A stretch of 64,000 nucleotides of DNA from Devosia sp. ZB163. Lineage in GTDB: Bacteria; Pseudomonadota; Alphaproteobacteria; Rhizobiales; Devosiaceae. This document shows, piece after piece, positions 7,616-15,541 of this stretch. The translations under genes were made by a program, and so were the position numbers. The notes below the pieces were generated by a model. That model was not told the DNA's origin. It did not search any database and was given only the letters and a program-made list of their open reading frames with translations. Where the stretch lies: contig NZ_JAQRMY010000005.1 of NCBI RefSeq assembly GCF_028613635.1, forward strand, positions 62,001 to 126,000, written 5' to 3'. Positions within the stretch are counted from its first letter, which is position 1. Each line of letters opens with the position of its first letter.

Positions 7616-8545
7616 TTGTCAGAAGCGCGTTCGAGAAACAGCGAACCGACCGGCCGGGCCCTTCTCAAGGGCCTGGCCTTCGCTTCTCCGTTCATCATCG
7701 GCTTCCTGGTGCTCTACGCGTGGCCAATCCTCGCGTCGGGCTACTACAGCCTCACCGATTTCAGCCTGTTCAAGGCGCCCAAATGGGTCGGGCTCGCCAA
7801 TTACGAGCGGATGATCTCGGACGCCAAGTTCTGGAAGAGCCTCTACAACACGCTCTTCTTCACCTTTGTCGGCGTGCCGGTGGATATCGCGATCTCGATT
7901 GCCGGCGCCCACATCCTCAACCAGAAGCTCAAGGGCCAGCCGCTGTGGCGGGCGCTCGTCTACCTGCCGTCGATCGTGCCGGCGGTGGCGGCGGGGTTCC
8001 TGTGGCGCTGGCTGCTCAACGCGCAGTACGGCTTCGTCAACGAGATCCTGCGCTGGTTCCGCATTCCGCAGCCCAACTGGCTGCTCGATGCCAGCTGGGG
8101 CGGCATCTCGGTGATCGTCTTGATGCTGTGGACGGTGGGCGGCACGATGCTGATCTACCTCGCAGCGCTCAAGAACGTGCCGCAGGAACTCTACGAGGCG
8201 GCCGAACTCGACGGTGCCGGACCGCTCCGCCGGTTCTGGCACATCACCTGGCCGATGATCTCGCCGGTGACGCTGTTCCAGGTGATCGTGCTGATGATCG
8301 CGTTCCTCCAGGTGTTCACGCAGCCGTTCGTGCTGTCGAAGGACCCGGGACTCGGTACGCAGACCGCGACCGGTCCGGGCGACTCGATGCTGAGCTACTC
8401 GATCTACCTGTTCCAGAACGGCTTCACCTTCCTCAAGATGGGCTACGCCTCGGCGATGGCGTGGGTGCTGCTGTTCGTGACGCTGGCCATCACGTTGCTG
8501 ATCCTGTGGTCGGCCAAGAAGTGGGTGTTCTATGACAACCGCTGA
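7616..8545 (+). CDS. ABC sugar importer permease (MalF/UgpA type)
   Basis: 309 residues from a TTG five bases after the preceding stop. Six membrane helices are evident, the first being FIIGFLVLYAWPILASGYYSL. The ATPase-docking EAA loop is clear near residue 198: EAAELDGAGPLRRFWHITWP. This is the CUT1 first-permease layout, with an NYERMISDAKFWKSLYNT segment after helix 1. It overlaps the second permease by 14 bases, so the two are translated together. It forms the inner-membrane channel with the next gene product. Substrate as for the binding protein. Confidence 0.87.
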   Translation: MSEARSRNSEPTGRALLKGLAFASPFIIGFLVLYAWPILASGYYSLTDFSLFKAPKWVGLANYERMISDAKFWKSLYNTLFFTFVGVPVDIAISIAGAHILNQKLKGQPLWRALVYLPSIVPAVAAGFLWRWLLNAQYGFVNEILRWFRIPQPNWLLDASWGGISVIVLMLWTVGGTMLIYLAALKNVPQELYEAAELDGAGPLRRFWHITWPMISPVTLFQVIVLMIAFLQVFTQPFVLSKDPGLGTQTATGPGDSMLSYSIYLFQNGFTFLKMGYASAMAWVLLFVTLAITLLILWSAKKWVFYDNR

Positions 8546-9410
8546 GATCCAGGGCACGACGCTCGGCGAGCGCGTGCCGGTCGGCGGCCGCTTCGGGTGG
8601 CTGATGACGATCTACCGCTATGCGCTGGTGATCCTCCTCGCCCTGGTGTTCGTCTTCCCGTTCGTCGTCATGCTGACGACGGCGTTCAAGGTCTCGGACG
8701 AGATCTTCACGGCGCCGCCGGAGCTGTTCCCGCGCAGCTGGACGCTCGAGCATTTCTACAATGCGCTCACGCAGATCCCGTTCTGGCGCTTCCTGATCAA
8801 TACGGTGGTGATCGCGGGGCTGAGCGTGCTCGGCACCGTGCTGGTTTCGCCGCTGGTGGCCTACTCGCTGGCCAAGCTGCGCTGGAGAGGCCGCAACCTG
8901 CTCTTCATCATGGTGCTCGCCACCATGATGCTGCCGCCGCAGGTGACGCTCATCCCGATCTACATGATGTGGAACAAGGTCGGCCTTACCGGCACGATCC
9001 TGCCGCTGGTCATCCCGGCCTTCCTCGGCACGCCGTTCTTCATCTTCCTCATCCGGCAGTTCCTCCTGTCGGTGCCGGATGAACTGATCGAGGCGGCCAA
9101 GGTCGATGGGGCGTCGGAGTTCCGCATCTACTGGTCGATCGTGCTGCCCATCGCGCGGCCGGCACTGATCACCTCGGCGGTGTTCCAGTTCGTCTGGGCA
9201 TGGACGGACTTCCTCTATCCGCTGATCTACCTGAACGACGAGGAGAGCTACACGCTGTCGATCGGGCTCTACTCGTTCCTCGGCCAGCACGGGGTGCAGT
9301 GGGGTCCGCTGATGGCGGCCTGCGTGCTGTTCACGCTGCCGGCGTTCCTGATCTTCCTCGTGTTCCAGCGCTACTTCATCGGCGGTATCGCGACGGGCGC
9401 GCTCAAGTGA
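8532..9410 (+). CDS. ABC sugar importer permease (MalG/UgpE type)
   Basis: 292 residues, ATG inside the end of the previous permease gene. Six helices; the CUT1 second-permease markers are VFPFVVMLTTAFKVSDEIF near residue 40, SLAKLRWRGRNLLF near 116 and the EAA loop EAAKVDGASEFRIYWSIVLP near 187. The C-terminus ends in the typical [14 protein letters not shown]. Its stop overlaps the GTG of the kinase gene (GTGA), giving a continuous coupled operon. An ATPase must be supplied from elsewhere, the obvious candidate being the MsmK/UgpC-type gene at 47 kb. Confidence 0.87.
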   Translation: MTTAEIQGTTLGERVPVGGRFGWLMTIYRYALVILLALVFVFPFVVMLTTAFKVSDEIFTAPPELFPRSWTLEHFYNALTQIPFWRFLINTVVIAGLSVLGTVLVSPLVAYSLAKLRWRGRNLLFIMVLATMMLPPQVTLIPIYMMWNKVGLTGTILPLVIPAFLGTPFFIFLIRQFLLSVPDELIEAAKVDGASEFRIYWSIVLPIARPALITSAVFQFVWAWTDFLYPLIYLNDEESYTLSIGLYSFLGQHGVQWGPLMAACVLFTLPAFLIFLVFQRYFIGGIATGALK

Positions 9411-10315
9411 GCGAGCTCGTGCTTGCCGTCGATATCGGCGGCACCAAGATCCTCGTCGGGCTGGTCGATGCCGAGGGCACGATCGTTGCCAGCGAGCAGG
9501 TGGCGACGCCTGCACGCGAGGGGGCGGAGGCGATCATCGCCGCCGTGGCCGGGCTGGCGAAACAGGTGCTGGCGGCTGCGCCGTCGCGCGTGAGCCGCTG
9601 TGGTGTCGGCACCGCCGGCGTCGTCGGCGAGCATGGCGAAATCACCTCGGCGACCGATCACCTGAGCGGCTGGGCCGGCACGCAGCTGCAGCAGCGGCTC
9701 ATCGCAGAACTCGGCATGCCGGTGACGGTGCTCAACGACGTACAGGCGTCGGGGCTCTGCGAAGGCGTGCTCGGCGCGGCCCGCGGCAAGCGCTCGGCGC
9801 TGATCGTGGCGCTGGGGACCGGGGTTGGCGGATCGCTGGTGCGAAACGGGCAGGTCGAGCGCGGAGCATACGGCATCGCGGGCAGCGTCGGGCATCACCT
9901 GTCGCCGCTGCGGCAGGGGCGCCCGTGCCCGTGCGGCGGTACCGACCATCTCGAGGCTTATGCCAGCGGCACGGCGATGGAGCTCGAGTATGAGCGGCGC
10001 ACCGGGCGGGCGATCCGGCTGCGCGAGATCGCGGCGCTGGCCGAGGCGGACGATGCCGAAGCCGGCGCGGTGATCGCCGAAGCGGCCGAAGTGCTGGGTG
10101 CGGTGCTGGGCAGCGCCAACAATGTGGTGGATGCCGAAGTGATCGTGGTGGCGGGCGGCGTACTGGCGCTGGGCGACCGGCTGCTGGAGCCCGCACGGGC
10201 CGCGGCCCGGCGCGAGGCGCTCGGGCTGTCCAGGGCGGTGCAGATCGTGCCGGCCCGGTTCGGGCCGACGGCCTGTCTCATCGGCGCGGCGCTTGCCGCC
10301 TTCGGCGCGGCCTAG
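9407..10315 (+). CDS. ROK-family sugar kinase, probable N-acetylmannosamine kinase-like
   Basis: 302 residues from a GTG overlapping the permease stop. The N-terminal ATP loop is [16 protein letters not shown] at residues 6-21; the sugar/ATP region includes [15 protein letters not shown]. The ROK zinc site reads GHH...[17 protein letters not shown]. The third Cys of the usual CxCGxxGC motif is replaced by His here, so the metal would be held by His/Cys/Cys/His. With nanE divergent, phosphorylation of ManNAc to ManNAc-6-P is the economical guess; glucokinase-like activity is the alternative. Its end overlaps the convergent minE gene by four bases. Confidence 0.8.
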   Translation: MSELVLAVDIGGTKILVGLVDAEGTIVASEQVATPAREGAEAIIAAVAGLAKQVLAAAPSRVSRCGVGTAGVVGEHGEITSATDHLSGWAGTQLQQRLIAELGMPVTVLNDVQASGLCEGVLGAARGKRSALIVALGTGVGGSLVRNGQVERGAYGIAGSVGHHLSPLRQGRPCPCGGTDHLEAYASGTAMELEYERRTGRAIRLREIAALAEADDAEAGAVIAEAAEVLGAVLGSANNVVDAEVIVVAGGVLALGDRLLEPARAAARREALGLSRAVQIVPARFGPTACLIGAALAAFGAA

Positions 10316-10572
10316 GCGGCAGCCATCGCGGGGTTGCGGATGGTGACGTCGATCTCGAGCGTCGAGACGGTCTGCCCGCGATCCATGGTGACGCTCACGT
10401 CGTCGTCCTCGACCTGAACGTGCTTGGTGATCACGGCCAGGATCTCTTCGCGGAGGACCGCGACGAGATCGGGCTGGTTGCGGCTGTTCCGCTCATAGGC
10501 CAGCAGCACCTGGAGGCGGTCGCGCGCCACCGGCGCACTGGTGCGCTTCTTGAAGAGGTTCATCAGGCTCAT
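10312..10572 (-). CDS. minE: Cell division topological specificity factor MinE
   Basis: 86 residues, a standard MinE length. The N-terminal MinD-contacting segment reads [24 protein letters not shown]. The C-terminal topological domain includes [22 protein letters not shown] and TLEIDVTI. MinE displaces MinD from the membrane and drives the pole-to-pole oscillation that keeps the division septum at midcell. The start overlaps the minD stop by four bases (ATGA), so it is last in the minC-minD-minE operon. Its end overlaps the convergent ROK kinase gene by four bases. Confidence 0.95.
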   Translation of the reverse strand: MSLMNLFKKRTSAPVARDRLQVLLAYERNSRNQPDLVAVLREEILAVITKHVQVEDDDVSVTMDRGQTVSTLEIDVTIRNPAMAAA

Positions 10573-11384
10573 GCCGCTCTCCTACCGAACAGGCGATCGA
10601 ACAGCCCGCGGCGGTCGACCGGAAGGACCATGGGAACGTCCTCGCCCATCAGGCGCCTTGCGGCATCGACATAGGCCTTGGCCGCGCTGTTGGTCGGCTC
10701 GTTGAGCGTCACGGGCGAGCCCACGTTCGACGAGCGCAGCACGCCTTCGCTCTCGGGGATGATGCCGAGCAGCGGCGTCGAGAGGATCTCGAGCACGTCC
10801 TCGATGCTCAGCATCTCGCCGCGGGCAGCGCGGGCGGAATCGTAGCGGGTGAGCAGGATGTGCTTGGGCATGCTCTCGCCGCGCTCGGCCTTCAGCGTGC
10901 GCGAATCGAGCAGGCCGATGATGCGGTCGGAATCGCGCACCGAGCTGACCTCGGGGTTGGTGACGATCACCGCTTCGTCGGCATAGCGCATGGCCAGCTG
11001 GGCGCCGCGCTCGATGCCCGCCGGGCTGTCGCAGAGCACGTAGTCGAACTTGTCGGCCAGCGAGGCGATGACGGACTCGACGCCCTCCTCGGTCAGCGCG
11101 TCCTTGTCGCGCGTCTGCGAGGCGGGGAGCAGGAACAGCGTGTCGACGCGCTTGTCGCGGATCAGCGCCTGCGAGAGCTTGGCCACGCCCTGGGTCACGT
11201 TGATGAGGTCGAACACCACGCGCCGCTCGGCCCCGAGCACGAGATCGAGGTTGCGCAGTCCGACGTCGAAGTCGATCAGGACGACCCGCTTGCCCGTCTG
11301 GGCGAGGGCGGCGCCGAGAGCCGCAGTCGAAGTGGTTTTGCCGACGCCTCCCTTGCCGGATGTGACGACCACTACCTTGCCCAT
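10569..11384 (-). CDS. minD: Septum site-determining ATPase MinD
   Basis: 271 residues. The deviant Walker [12 protein letters not shown] occupies residues 8-18. Switch regions [14 protein letters not shown] and [14 protein letters not shown] follow in order. The C-terminal [11 protein letters not shown], an amphipathic Arg/Phe helix, fits the membrane-targeting sequence. It polymerises on the inner membrane with ATP and recruits MinC and MinE. Gene order minC-minD-minE, with 18 bases after minC and a four-base overlap with minE, is the conserved arrangement. Confidence 0.95.
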   Translation of the reverse strand: MGKVVVVTSGKGGVGKTTSTAALGAALAQTGKRVVLIDFDVGLRNLDLVLGAERRVVFDLINVTQGVAKLSQALIRDKRVDTLFLLPASQTRDKDALTEEGVESVIASLADKFDYVLCDSPAGIERGAQLAMRYADEAVIVTNPEVSSVRDSDRIIGLLDSRTLKAERGESMPKHILLTRYDSARAARGEMLSIEDVLEILSTPLLGIIPESEGVLRSSNVGSPVTLNEPTNSAAKAYVDAARRLMGEDVPMVLPVDRRGLFDRLFGRRAA

Positions 11385-11402
11385 GTCAATTCTCCAGTGT
11401 TG

Positions 11403-12125
11403 TCAGTCGAGGGCCGCTACCCAGATCACGTCATTCTCGAGATAGGCCTGGGTGGGTCTTCCACGAGTGGATGCTTCCATGTCGTCGGCGGTGCGGTACC
11501 AGCCGTCGACAGCGAGGAGTTCGGCTTCGTTCTTCTGGCAGAAGATGCGCGCCCCGGAATTGCCCATCGCCCCGGCGATGGCCCGGCCGCGCAGCGTGCC
11601 GTAGATGTGGATGGAGCCCGCGGCGATGATCTCGGAGCCCGAGCCGACCGAGCCCAGGACGATGACGTCGCCATGCGGGTGGAAAACCGACTGGCCCGAA
11701 CGCACGGGCGTTTCGAGAATCAGTGTCCTGGCCTCGGGCTGCGGTTGTTCGGCCGGGGCGGGCGGGGCTGATTTCTGGCCCGGCGGGGTGACGGTCTCGT
11801 CGAGCGTCGAGGGCCGTGCGCCCTTGAGGACCGGCGGCAGACCCGGGCCCAGGTCGTCGACGCCGGCGAGTTCCATGGCGTAGACGCGGATGCCGCGCTG
11901 GGCGAGTTCGTCCACCAGTCCCGCGACCTCGCCGGCACTGGGCTTCAGGACATTGAGGTCGAGGACCACCGGCCGGCCGAGGAAGAAACCGGGCGAGTTC
12001 TCGATCCAGCGATCGAGGCCCTGCAGCCAGTTCGAGAGCGGCGCTTCGGGCGCCAGCGCGAAGGCGACGAACGAGCGCGCGTGAAAGCGGATGGCCTTCT
12101 TCTGGATGGGAGCGGCACTGACCAC
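11403..12125 (-). CDS. minC: Septum site-determining inhibitor MinC
   Basis: 240 residues from a GTG at 12125 with AAGGAT upstream. The N-terminal MinC domain (about 10-100) has AIRFHARSFVAFALAPEAPL and VLDLNVLKPSAGEVAGLVD. A Pro-rich linker of about 30 residues leads to the C-terminal beta-helix (about 140-235) with HPHGDVIVLGSVGSGSEIIAAG in two parts and the Gly-rich IHIYGTLRGRAIAG turn. MinC blocks FtsZ assembly away from midcell when carried by MinD. First gene of the operon. Confidence 0.94.
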   Translation of the reverse strand: MVSAAPIQKKAIRFHARSFVAFALAPEAPLSNWLQGLDRWIENSPGFFLGRPVVLDLNVLKPSAGEVAGLVDELAQRGIRVYAMELAGVDDLGPGLPPVLKGARPSTLDETVTPPGQKSAPPAPAEQPQPEARTLILETPVRSGQSVFHPHGDVIVLGSVGSGSEIIAAGSIHIYGTLRGRAIAGAMGNSGARIFCQKNEAELLAVDGWYRTADDMEASTRGRPTQAYLENDVIWVAALD

Positions 12126-12371
12126 GGGCAGGGATCCTTACTGAGTGGTTAAGGCTAGGCGTCCATGGTTAACAGGACGTAAACCGCACCATCACTGTCG
12201 TGCCAAAAGCGGTCGTTCCGAACCGAAATCCGGTCGCAAGTGCCGGAGAAGAAAGCGGGATCAGAAGGCGACGGCCCGCATGCGGGCGTTGTGGATATGT
12301 GCCTCGATGGCGCGTACCGCGGCGTCGCGGTCGCGCTGTTCGAGATCTGGAGGCGCGGAAAGGCCGGCCGC

Positions 12372-13298
12372 TCAGCGCGGCCGGTCGAGGAGGCCGCGGG
12401 CGCGGAGCCAGTTGCCGAAGAGGTCGAGCCAGACGTCGGGGAGGATGCCTTCCTTGGCGACGCCGTAGCCGTGGCCGCCATTGGCGAAGACGTGGAGTTC
12501 GGCTGACTGGCCGGCCTTGTTCCAGGCTTCGTAGAGGCGGGCCGAGGAGACCGGGGCCACCGACTTGTCGTCGTCGGAGATGACGAGGAAGAGCGGGGGG
12601 ATGTCCGCCGGGACCGGCAGCTCCGCGCGGTAAGCGGGGTAGACGCCTGCGGCGAAGTCGGGTCGGCTTGCCGCGTCGTTCTGGAGCACGGCGCCGAGCG
12701 CGACCCCGCCGCCGGCCGAGAAGCCGGCGATACCGATCCGATGCGGGTCGAGGTTCCATTCGGCGGCGCGCTCGCGCACGAAGCGGACCGCCTGGCGGCC
12801 GTCCTCCTCGCCGTAGAGGCGTGCCTCGCGAAGCAGTTCGGCTCCCGGAGGCAGGGGCTCGCCCGGCGCCGGGGGCTTCAGGCGCTTGTGCAGATTGTTG
12901 CGGAACTCGAGCACATCCCCGTCGGTGTCCGGCGTACGCGCGAGACGATACTTGAGGACGAAGGCGGTGATGCCGCGCTCGGTGAGCCAGCGGGCCATGT
13001 CATAGCCCTCGTGGTCGACGAGCAGGAAGTGGAATGCCCCGCCCGGCGCGACGATGAGGCTCGTGCCATTGGCGATCTCAGGCCGCGGCCGGAAGACGGT
13101 GAGCGTCGGGATCACGACATTGCGGGTCATCCGGCGCGGGGTCTCGGTCCACGGCGCCTGCATGGTGCGCTCGTGCCAGTCCCAGCTTTCGGAACCGGGC
13201 GGGACACCGTCTCCCGGCCAGATGCGGTAGAGGCCGGCTGCGTCAGGCGCCTCCGTCGATGATTGGCGGCCTTCGGCGACGGCTTCGATAGAACTCAC
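12372..13298 (-). CDS. Alpha/beta hydrolase, acetylxylan-esterase/BD-FAE-like carbohydrate esterase
   Basis: 308 residues from a GTG at 13298 behind AGGGAGGAAG. The oxyanion-loop motif is APGGAFHFLL. The nucleophile elbow GFSAGG has Ser at about residue 194. An acid candidate lies in VISDDDKSV and the catalytic His in NGGHGYG near the C-terminus. No signal peptide is evident, so it is probably cytosolic. The family (PF20434/COG0657-type) removes acyl groups from sugars or small esters, fitting a genome rich in oligosaccharide importers. Single gene with no operon partner; a GC-rich dyad (12364-12384) at its stop may help termination. Confidence 0.8.
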   Translation of the reverse strand: MSSIEAVAEGRQSSTEAPDAAGLYRIWPGDGVPPGSESWDWHERTMQAPWTETPRRMTRNVVIPTLTVFRPRPEIANGTSLIVAPGGAFHFLLVDHEGYDMARWLTERGITAFVLKYRLARTPDTDGDVLEFRNNLHKRLKPPAPGEPLPPGAELLREARLYGEEDGRQAVRFVRERAAEWNLDPHRIGIAGFSAGGGVALGAVLQNDAASRPDFAAGVYPAYRAELPVPADIPPLFLVISDDDKSVAPVSSARLYEAWNKAGQSAELHVFANGGHGYGVAKEGILPDVWLDLFGNWLRARGLLDRPR

Positions 13299-13391
13299 GG
13301 CTGGCTTCCTCCCTGGCGTGCGGCCGGCAAGGAAGCATGGAATGGGCGCCGATCGAAAGCCCCGATCGGACAATGCTGGCGATTGGTGAGG

Positions 13392-13709
13392 CTAGTCGGC
13401 CCGGTTGGGGATGAAATCCTCGGGCATGCTGAAGTTGCCGAACAGTACGCGAACCGGGCCGGTGTCCGGGAAGGTCCCGGTGTCGTCCTCGACCACGGTG
13501 TAGAGCCGTTCATCCATGAAGGCGCTGGCGGTCACCTGGGTGGTGACGCGCGGCACGCCTTCGGAGAACCAGGCGGCTTCCGCCAGGGCGGCAACGGCGC
13601 GTGCCTCGCCGGTCGACCGGGCAAGGACAACGACCTCGCCATGGTTGATGGCGCGATCCCAGTTGGGGTCGTCGGGATCGGCAGTGGGGATCAGCCGATA
13701 GACGGTCAT
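13392..13709 (-). CDS. Conserved-looking hypothetical protein, 105 aa
   Basis: ATG at 13709, stop at 13392. Acidic soluble protein with no Cys or membrane segment. It opens MTVYRLIPTADPDDPNWDRA, then GEVVVLARSTGEARAVAALAEA, which looks like a beta strand followed by a helix. It continues through TTQVTASAFMDERLYTVVED and ends FGNFSMPEDFIPNRAD. The pattern suggests a compact alpha/beta fold, and codon use matches its neighbours. I do not recognise a named family. It is divergent from the IclR gene that begins 141 bases to its right. Confidence 0.62.
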   Translation of the reverse strand: MTVYRLIPTADPDDPNWDRAINHGEVVVLARSTGEARAVAALAEAAWFSEGVPRVTTQVTASAFMDERLYTVVEDDTGTFPDTGPVRVLFGNFSMPEDFIPNRAD

Positions 13710-13822
13710 GGGTCACCTGTACTGGCCATACGAACACCCCGGAGGCGGCTTGGTTCCACGTCGGGCGAGGGCACCGCTCAACGGCCGTCTTGACAGGCTC
13801 CGAGCATCGCCCATAGCATCGT

Positions 13823-13858
13823 TTCATCAAATGAACATGGAATTCACCTGATGAATTC
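13823..13858. promoter_or_regulatory. Two inverted repeats over the iclR start, probable autoregulatory operators
   Basis: TTCAT (13823-13827) pairs with ATGAA (13831-13835). GAATTCA (13840-13846) pairs perfectly with TGAATTC (13852-13858) across five bases. The second dyad overlaps the ATG at 13851, so a bound repressor would block initiation. The AT-rich half-sites suit an IclR dimer, but the match to this regulator is inference. Confidence 0.5.
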
Positions 13859-14633
13859 TACTGAAGACCGTTACGCAATCCGTTCCGTGGATCGGGCCCT
13901 CGATATCCTCGAATGCGTCGCGACGCGGAACGGGGAGCTGGGGGTCGACCAGATCGCGGCTGCGACCGACCTGCCCAAGAGCACGGCGTTCCGCGTGCTG
14001 GCGACGCTGGTGGGGCGGCGACTGCTCGAGCGCGATGCGCAGTCGCAGACCTATCGGCTAGGGATGCTGGCGCTGGTGATCGGCGCCCGCGCCATGGGCG
14101 ATCTCGACCTGAGGCGCGCCGCCCGGCCGCATCTCGAACACCTGATGGCGGGCACCGGCGAGACGGTGCACCTCTCCATCCTCAGCGACGACAGTGCGCT
14201 CTGCATCGACAAGATCGATGCCTCGCGTTCGATGCGCATGGCCTCGTTCGTCGGCTTCCTCGATCCGCTGCATTGCAGCGGCGTCGGCAAGGCGCTGCTC
14301 GCCTTCCAGGACGAGCCGGTGCGCGATCAGCTGATGGCTCGCATGCGCTTCGAGCCGCACACGCCGCACACGGTCACCGATCCGGCGGCGCTGGCCCGGC
14401 AGATCGCCGAGATCCGCCAGCGCGGCTACGCCATCGACAACGAGGAGATCGAGGAGGGGCTGCGCTGCGTCGCCGCCCCCATCCGCGATCACTCCGGGGC
14501 GGTCATCGCCGCCGTCAGCATTTCCGGTCCGACCACGCGCGTGACGATGGCCAGCCTCGGCGAACTCGCGGCGGCGGTCGAGGACTGTGCCCGCTCCATC
14601 TCGCGCGATCTCGGCGCGCCACAGGGAACATAA
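13851..14633 (+). CDS. IclR-family transcriptional regulator
   Basis: 260 residues. The N-terminal winged helix-turn-helix (about residues 8-65) reads IRSVDRALDILECVA, then LPKSTAFRVLATLVGRRLL. The C-terminal effector domain (about 80-250) has the IclR markers LHCSGVGKALLAF and GYAIDNEEIEEGLRCVAAPI. Its ATG lies in an inverted repeat, suggesting autorepression. Three bases after its stop begins the amidohydrolase, followed by the aminotransferase, so it is first gene of the operon it probably controls. The ligand is likely an intermediate of the D-amino-acid-type pathway nearby. Confidence 0.9.
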   Translation: MNSTEDRYAIRSVDRALDILECVATRNGELGVDQIAAATDLPKSTAFRVLATLVGRRLLERDAQSQTYRLGMLALVIGARAMGDLDLRRAARPHLEHLMAGTGETVHLSILSDDSALCIDKIDASRSMRMASFVGFLDPLHCSGVGKALLAFQDEPVRDQLMARMRFEPHTPHTVTDPAALARQIAEIRQRGYAIDNEEIEEGLRCVAAPIRDHSGAVIAAVSISGPTTRVTMASLGELAAAVEDCARSISRDLGAPQGT

Positions 14634-14635
14634 CG

Positions 14636-15523
14636 ATGATCATCGACGTCCATTCGCATACGCCGCAGTTCCGCGATGCGGTGCCGCCCGAGCACCGGCG
14701 GCTCCATCACACCTGGCGGCCCGACCGTTCGGTGGATTCGGTCTACAGCTGGAACGACTATCTCGAGGCGCAGAAGCCGGCGGACAAGTCGATCGTGTTC
14801 GGCGTCGCCTGGGCCCCGGGCGAGAAGACCGGCGGCGTCAACGGCTTCAACGAGCCGGGCGACGTCGCGGTGGGCGTCAACGATGTCACATCCGCTTTCG
14901 TCAAGGCGCATCCCGACCGGCTGATCGGGTTCATGTCGGTTCATCCGCATGATCCCAAGGCGCCCGAGGAGATCGAGCGGGCGCGCACCGATCTCGGCCT
15001 CAAGGGCATCAAGATGGGGGCCAACTACCAGGTCTTCGATCCGCTCGAGAGCCGGGCGCTGGCCATCTACCGCGAGGCCGAGCGGCACGGGCTGCCGATC
15101 CTGTTCCACATCGGCACCTCGCCGGTGCGCATGGCGCCGATCAAGTACGCCCACCCGCTGGTGGTCGACGAGATCGCCATGCGCTACCCGAACCTCAAGA
15201 TCATCATGGCCCATATGGGCCATCCGTGGACGGTCGATACGGCGGTGGTCGTGCGCAAGCACCCCAATGTCTACGCCGACGTCTCGGGCCTGCTCTACCG
15301 GCCCTACACCTTCTACGAGGGCATGATCAAAGCCACCGAGTGGAACGTGCTCGACAAGCTGCTGTTCGCCTCGGACTACCCCATCACCACGCCGGCCGAA
15401 ACGGTTGCAGCGCTCCGCGGCGTCAACGCCATCGTCGAGGGCACCGCCATGCCGCGAGTTCCCGCCGACAAGATCGAACAGATCATCCACCGCGACAGCC
15501 TCACGCTGCTCGGCCTGTCCTGA
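14636..15523 (+). CDS. Amidohydrolase-2 family metal-dependent hydrolase or decarboxylase
   Basis: 295 residues from the ATG two bases after the IclR stop. The start IIDVHSHTP carries the paired metal His. Further ligands lie in ILFHIGTSP near residue 157 and IIMAHMGHPW near 189, with the last Asp in FASDYPITTPAETV near 247. This is the COG2159/PF04909 pattern, whose members hydrolyse lactones or decarboxylate acids with one zinc or manganese ion. No signal peptide. It sits between the IclR regulator and a class III aminotransferase, so it probably acts on a product or precursor of that enzyme. Substrate unknown. Confidence 0.82.
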   Translation: MIIDVHSHTPQFRDAVPPEHRRLHHTWRPDRSVDSVYSWNDYLEAQKPADKSIVFGVAWAPGEKTGGVNGFNEPGDVAVGVNDVTSAFVKAHPDRLIGFMSVHPHDPKAPEEIERARTDLGLKGIKMGANYQVFDPLESRALAIYREAERHGLPILFHIGTSPVRMAPIKYAHPLVVDEIAMRYPNLKIIMAHMGHPWTVDTAVVVRKHPNVYADVSGLLYRPYTFYEGMIKATEWNVLDKLLFASDYPITTPAETVAALRGVNAIVEGTAMPRVPADKIEQIIHRDSLTLLGLS

Positions 15524-15541
15524 GACGAGTTCCAGTCACCT

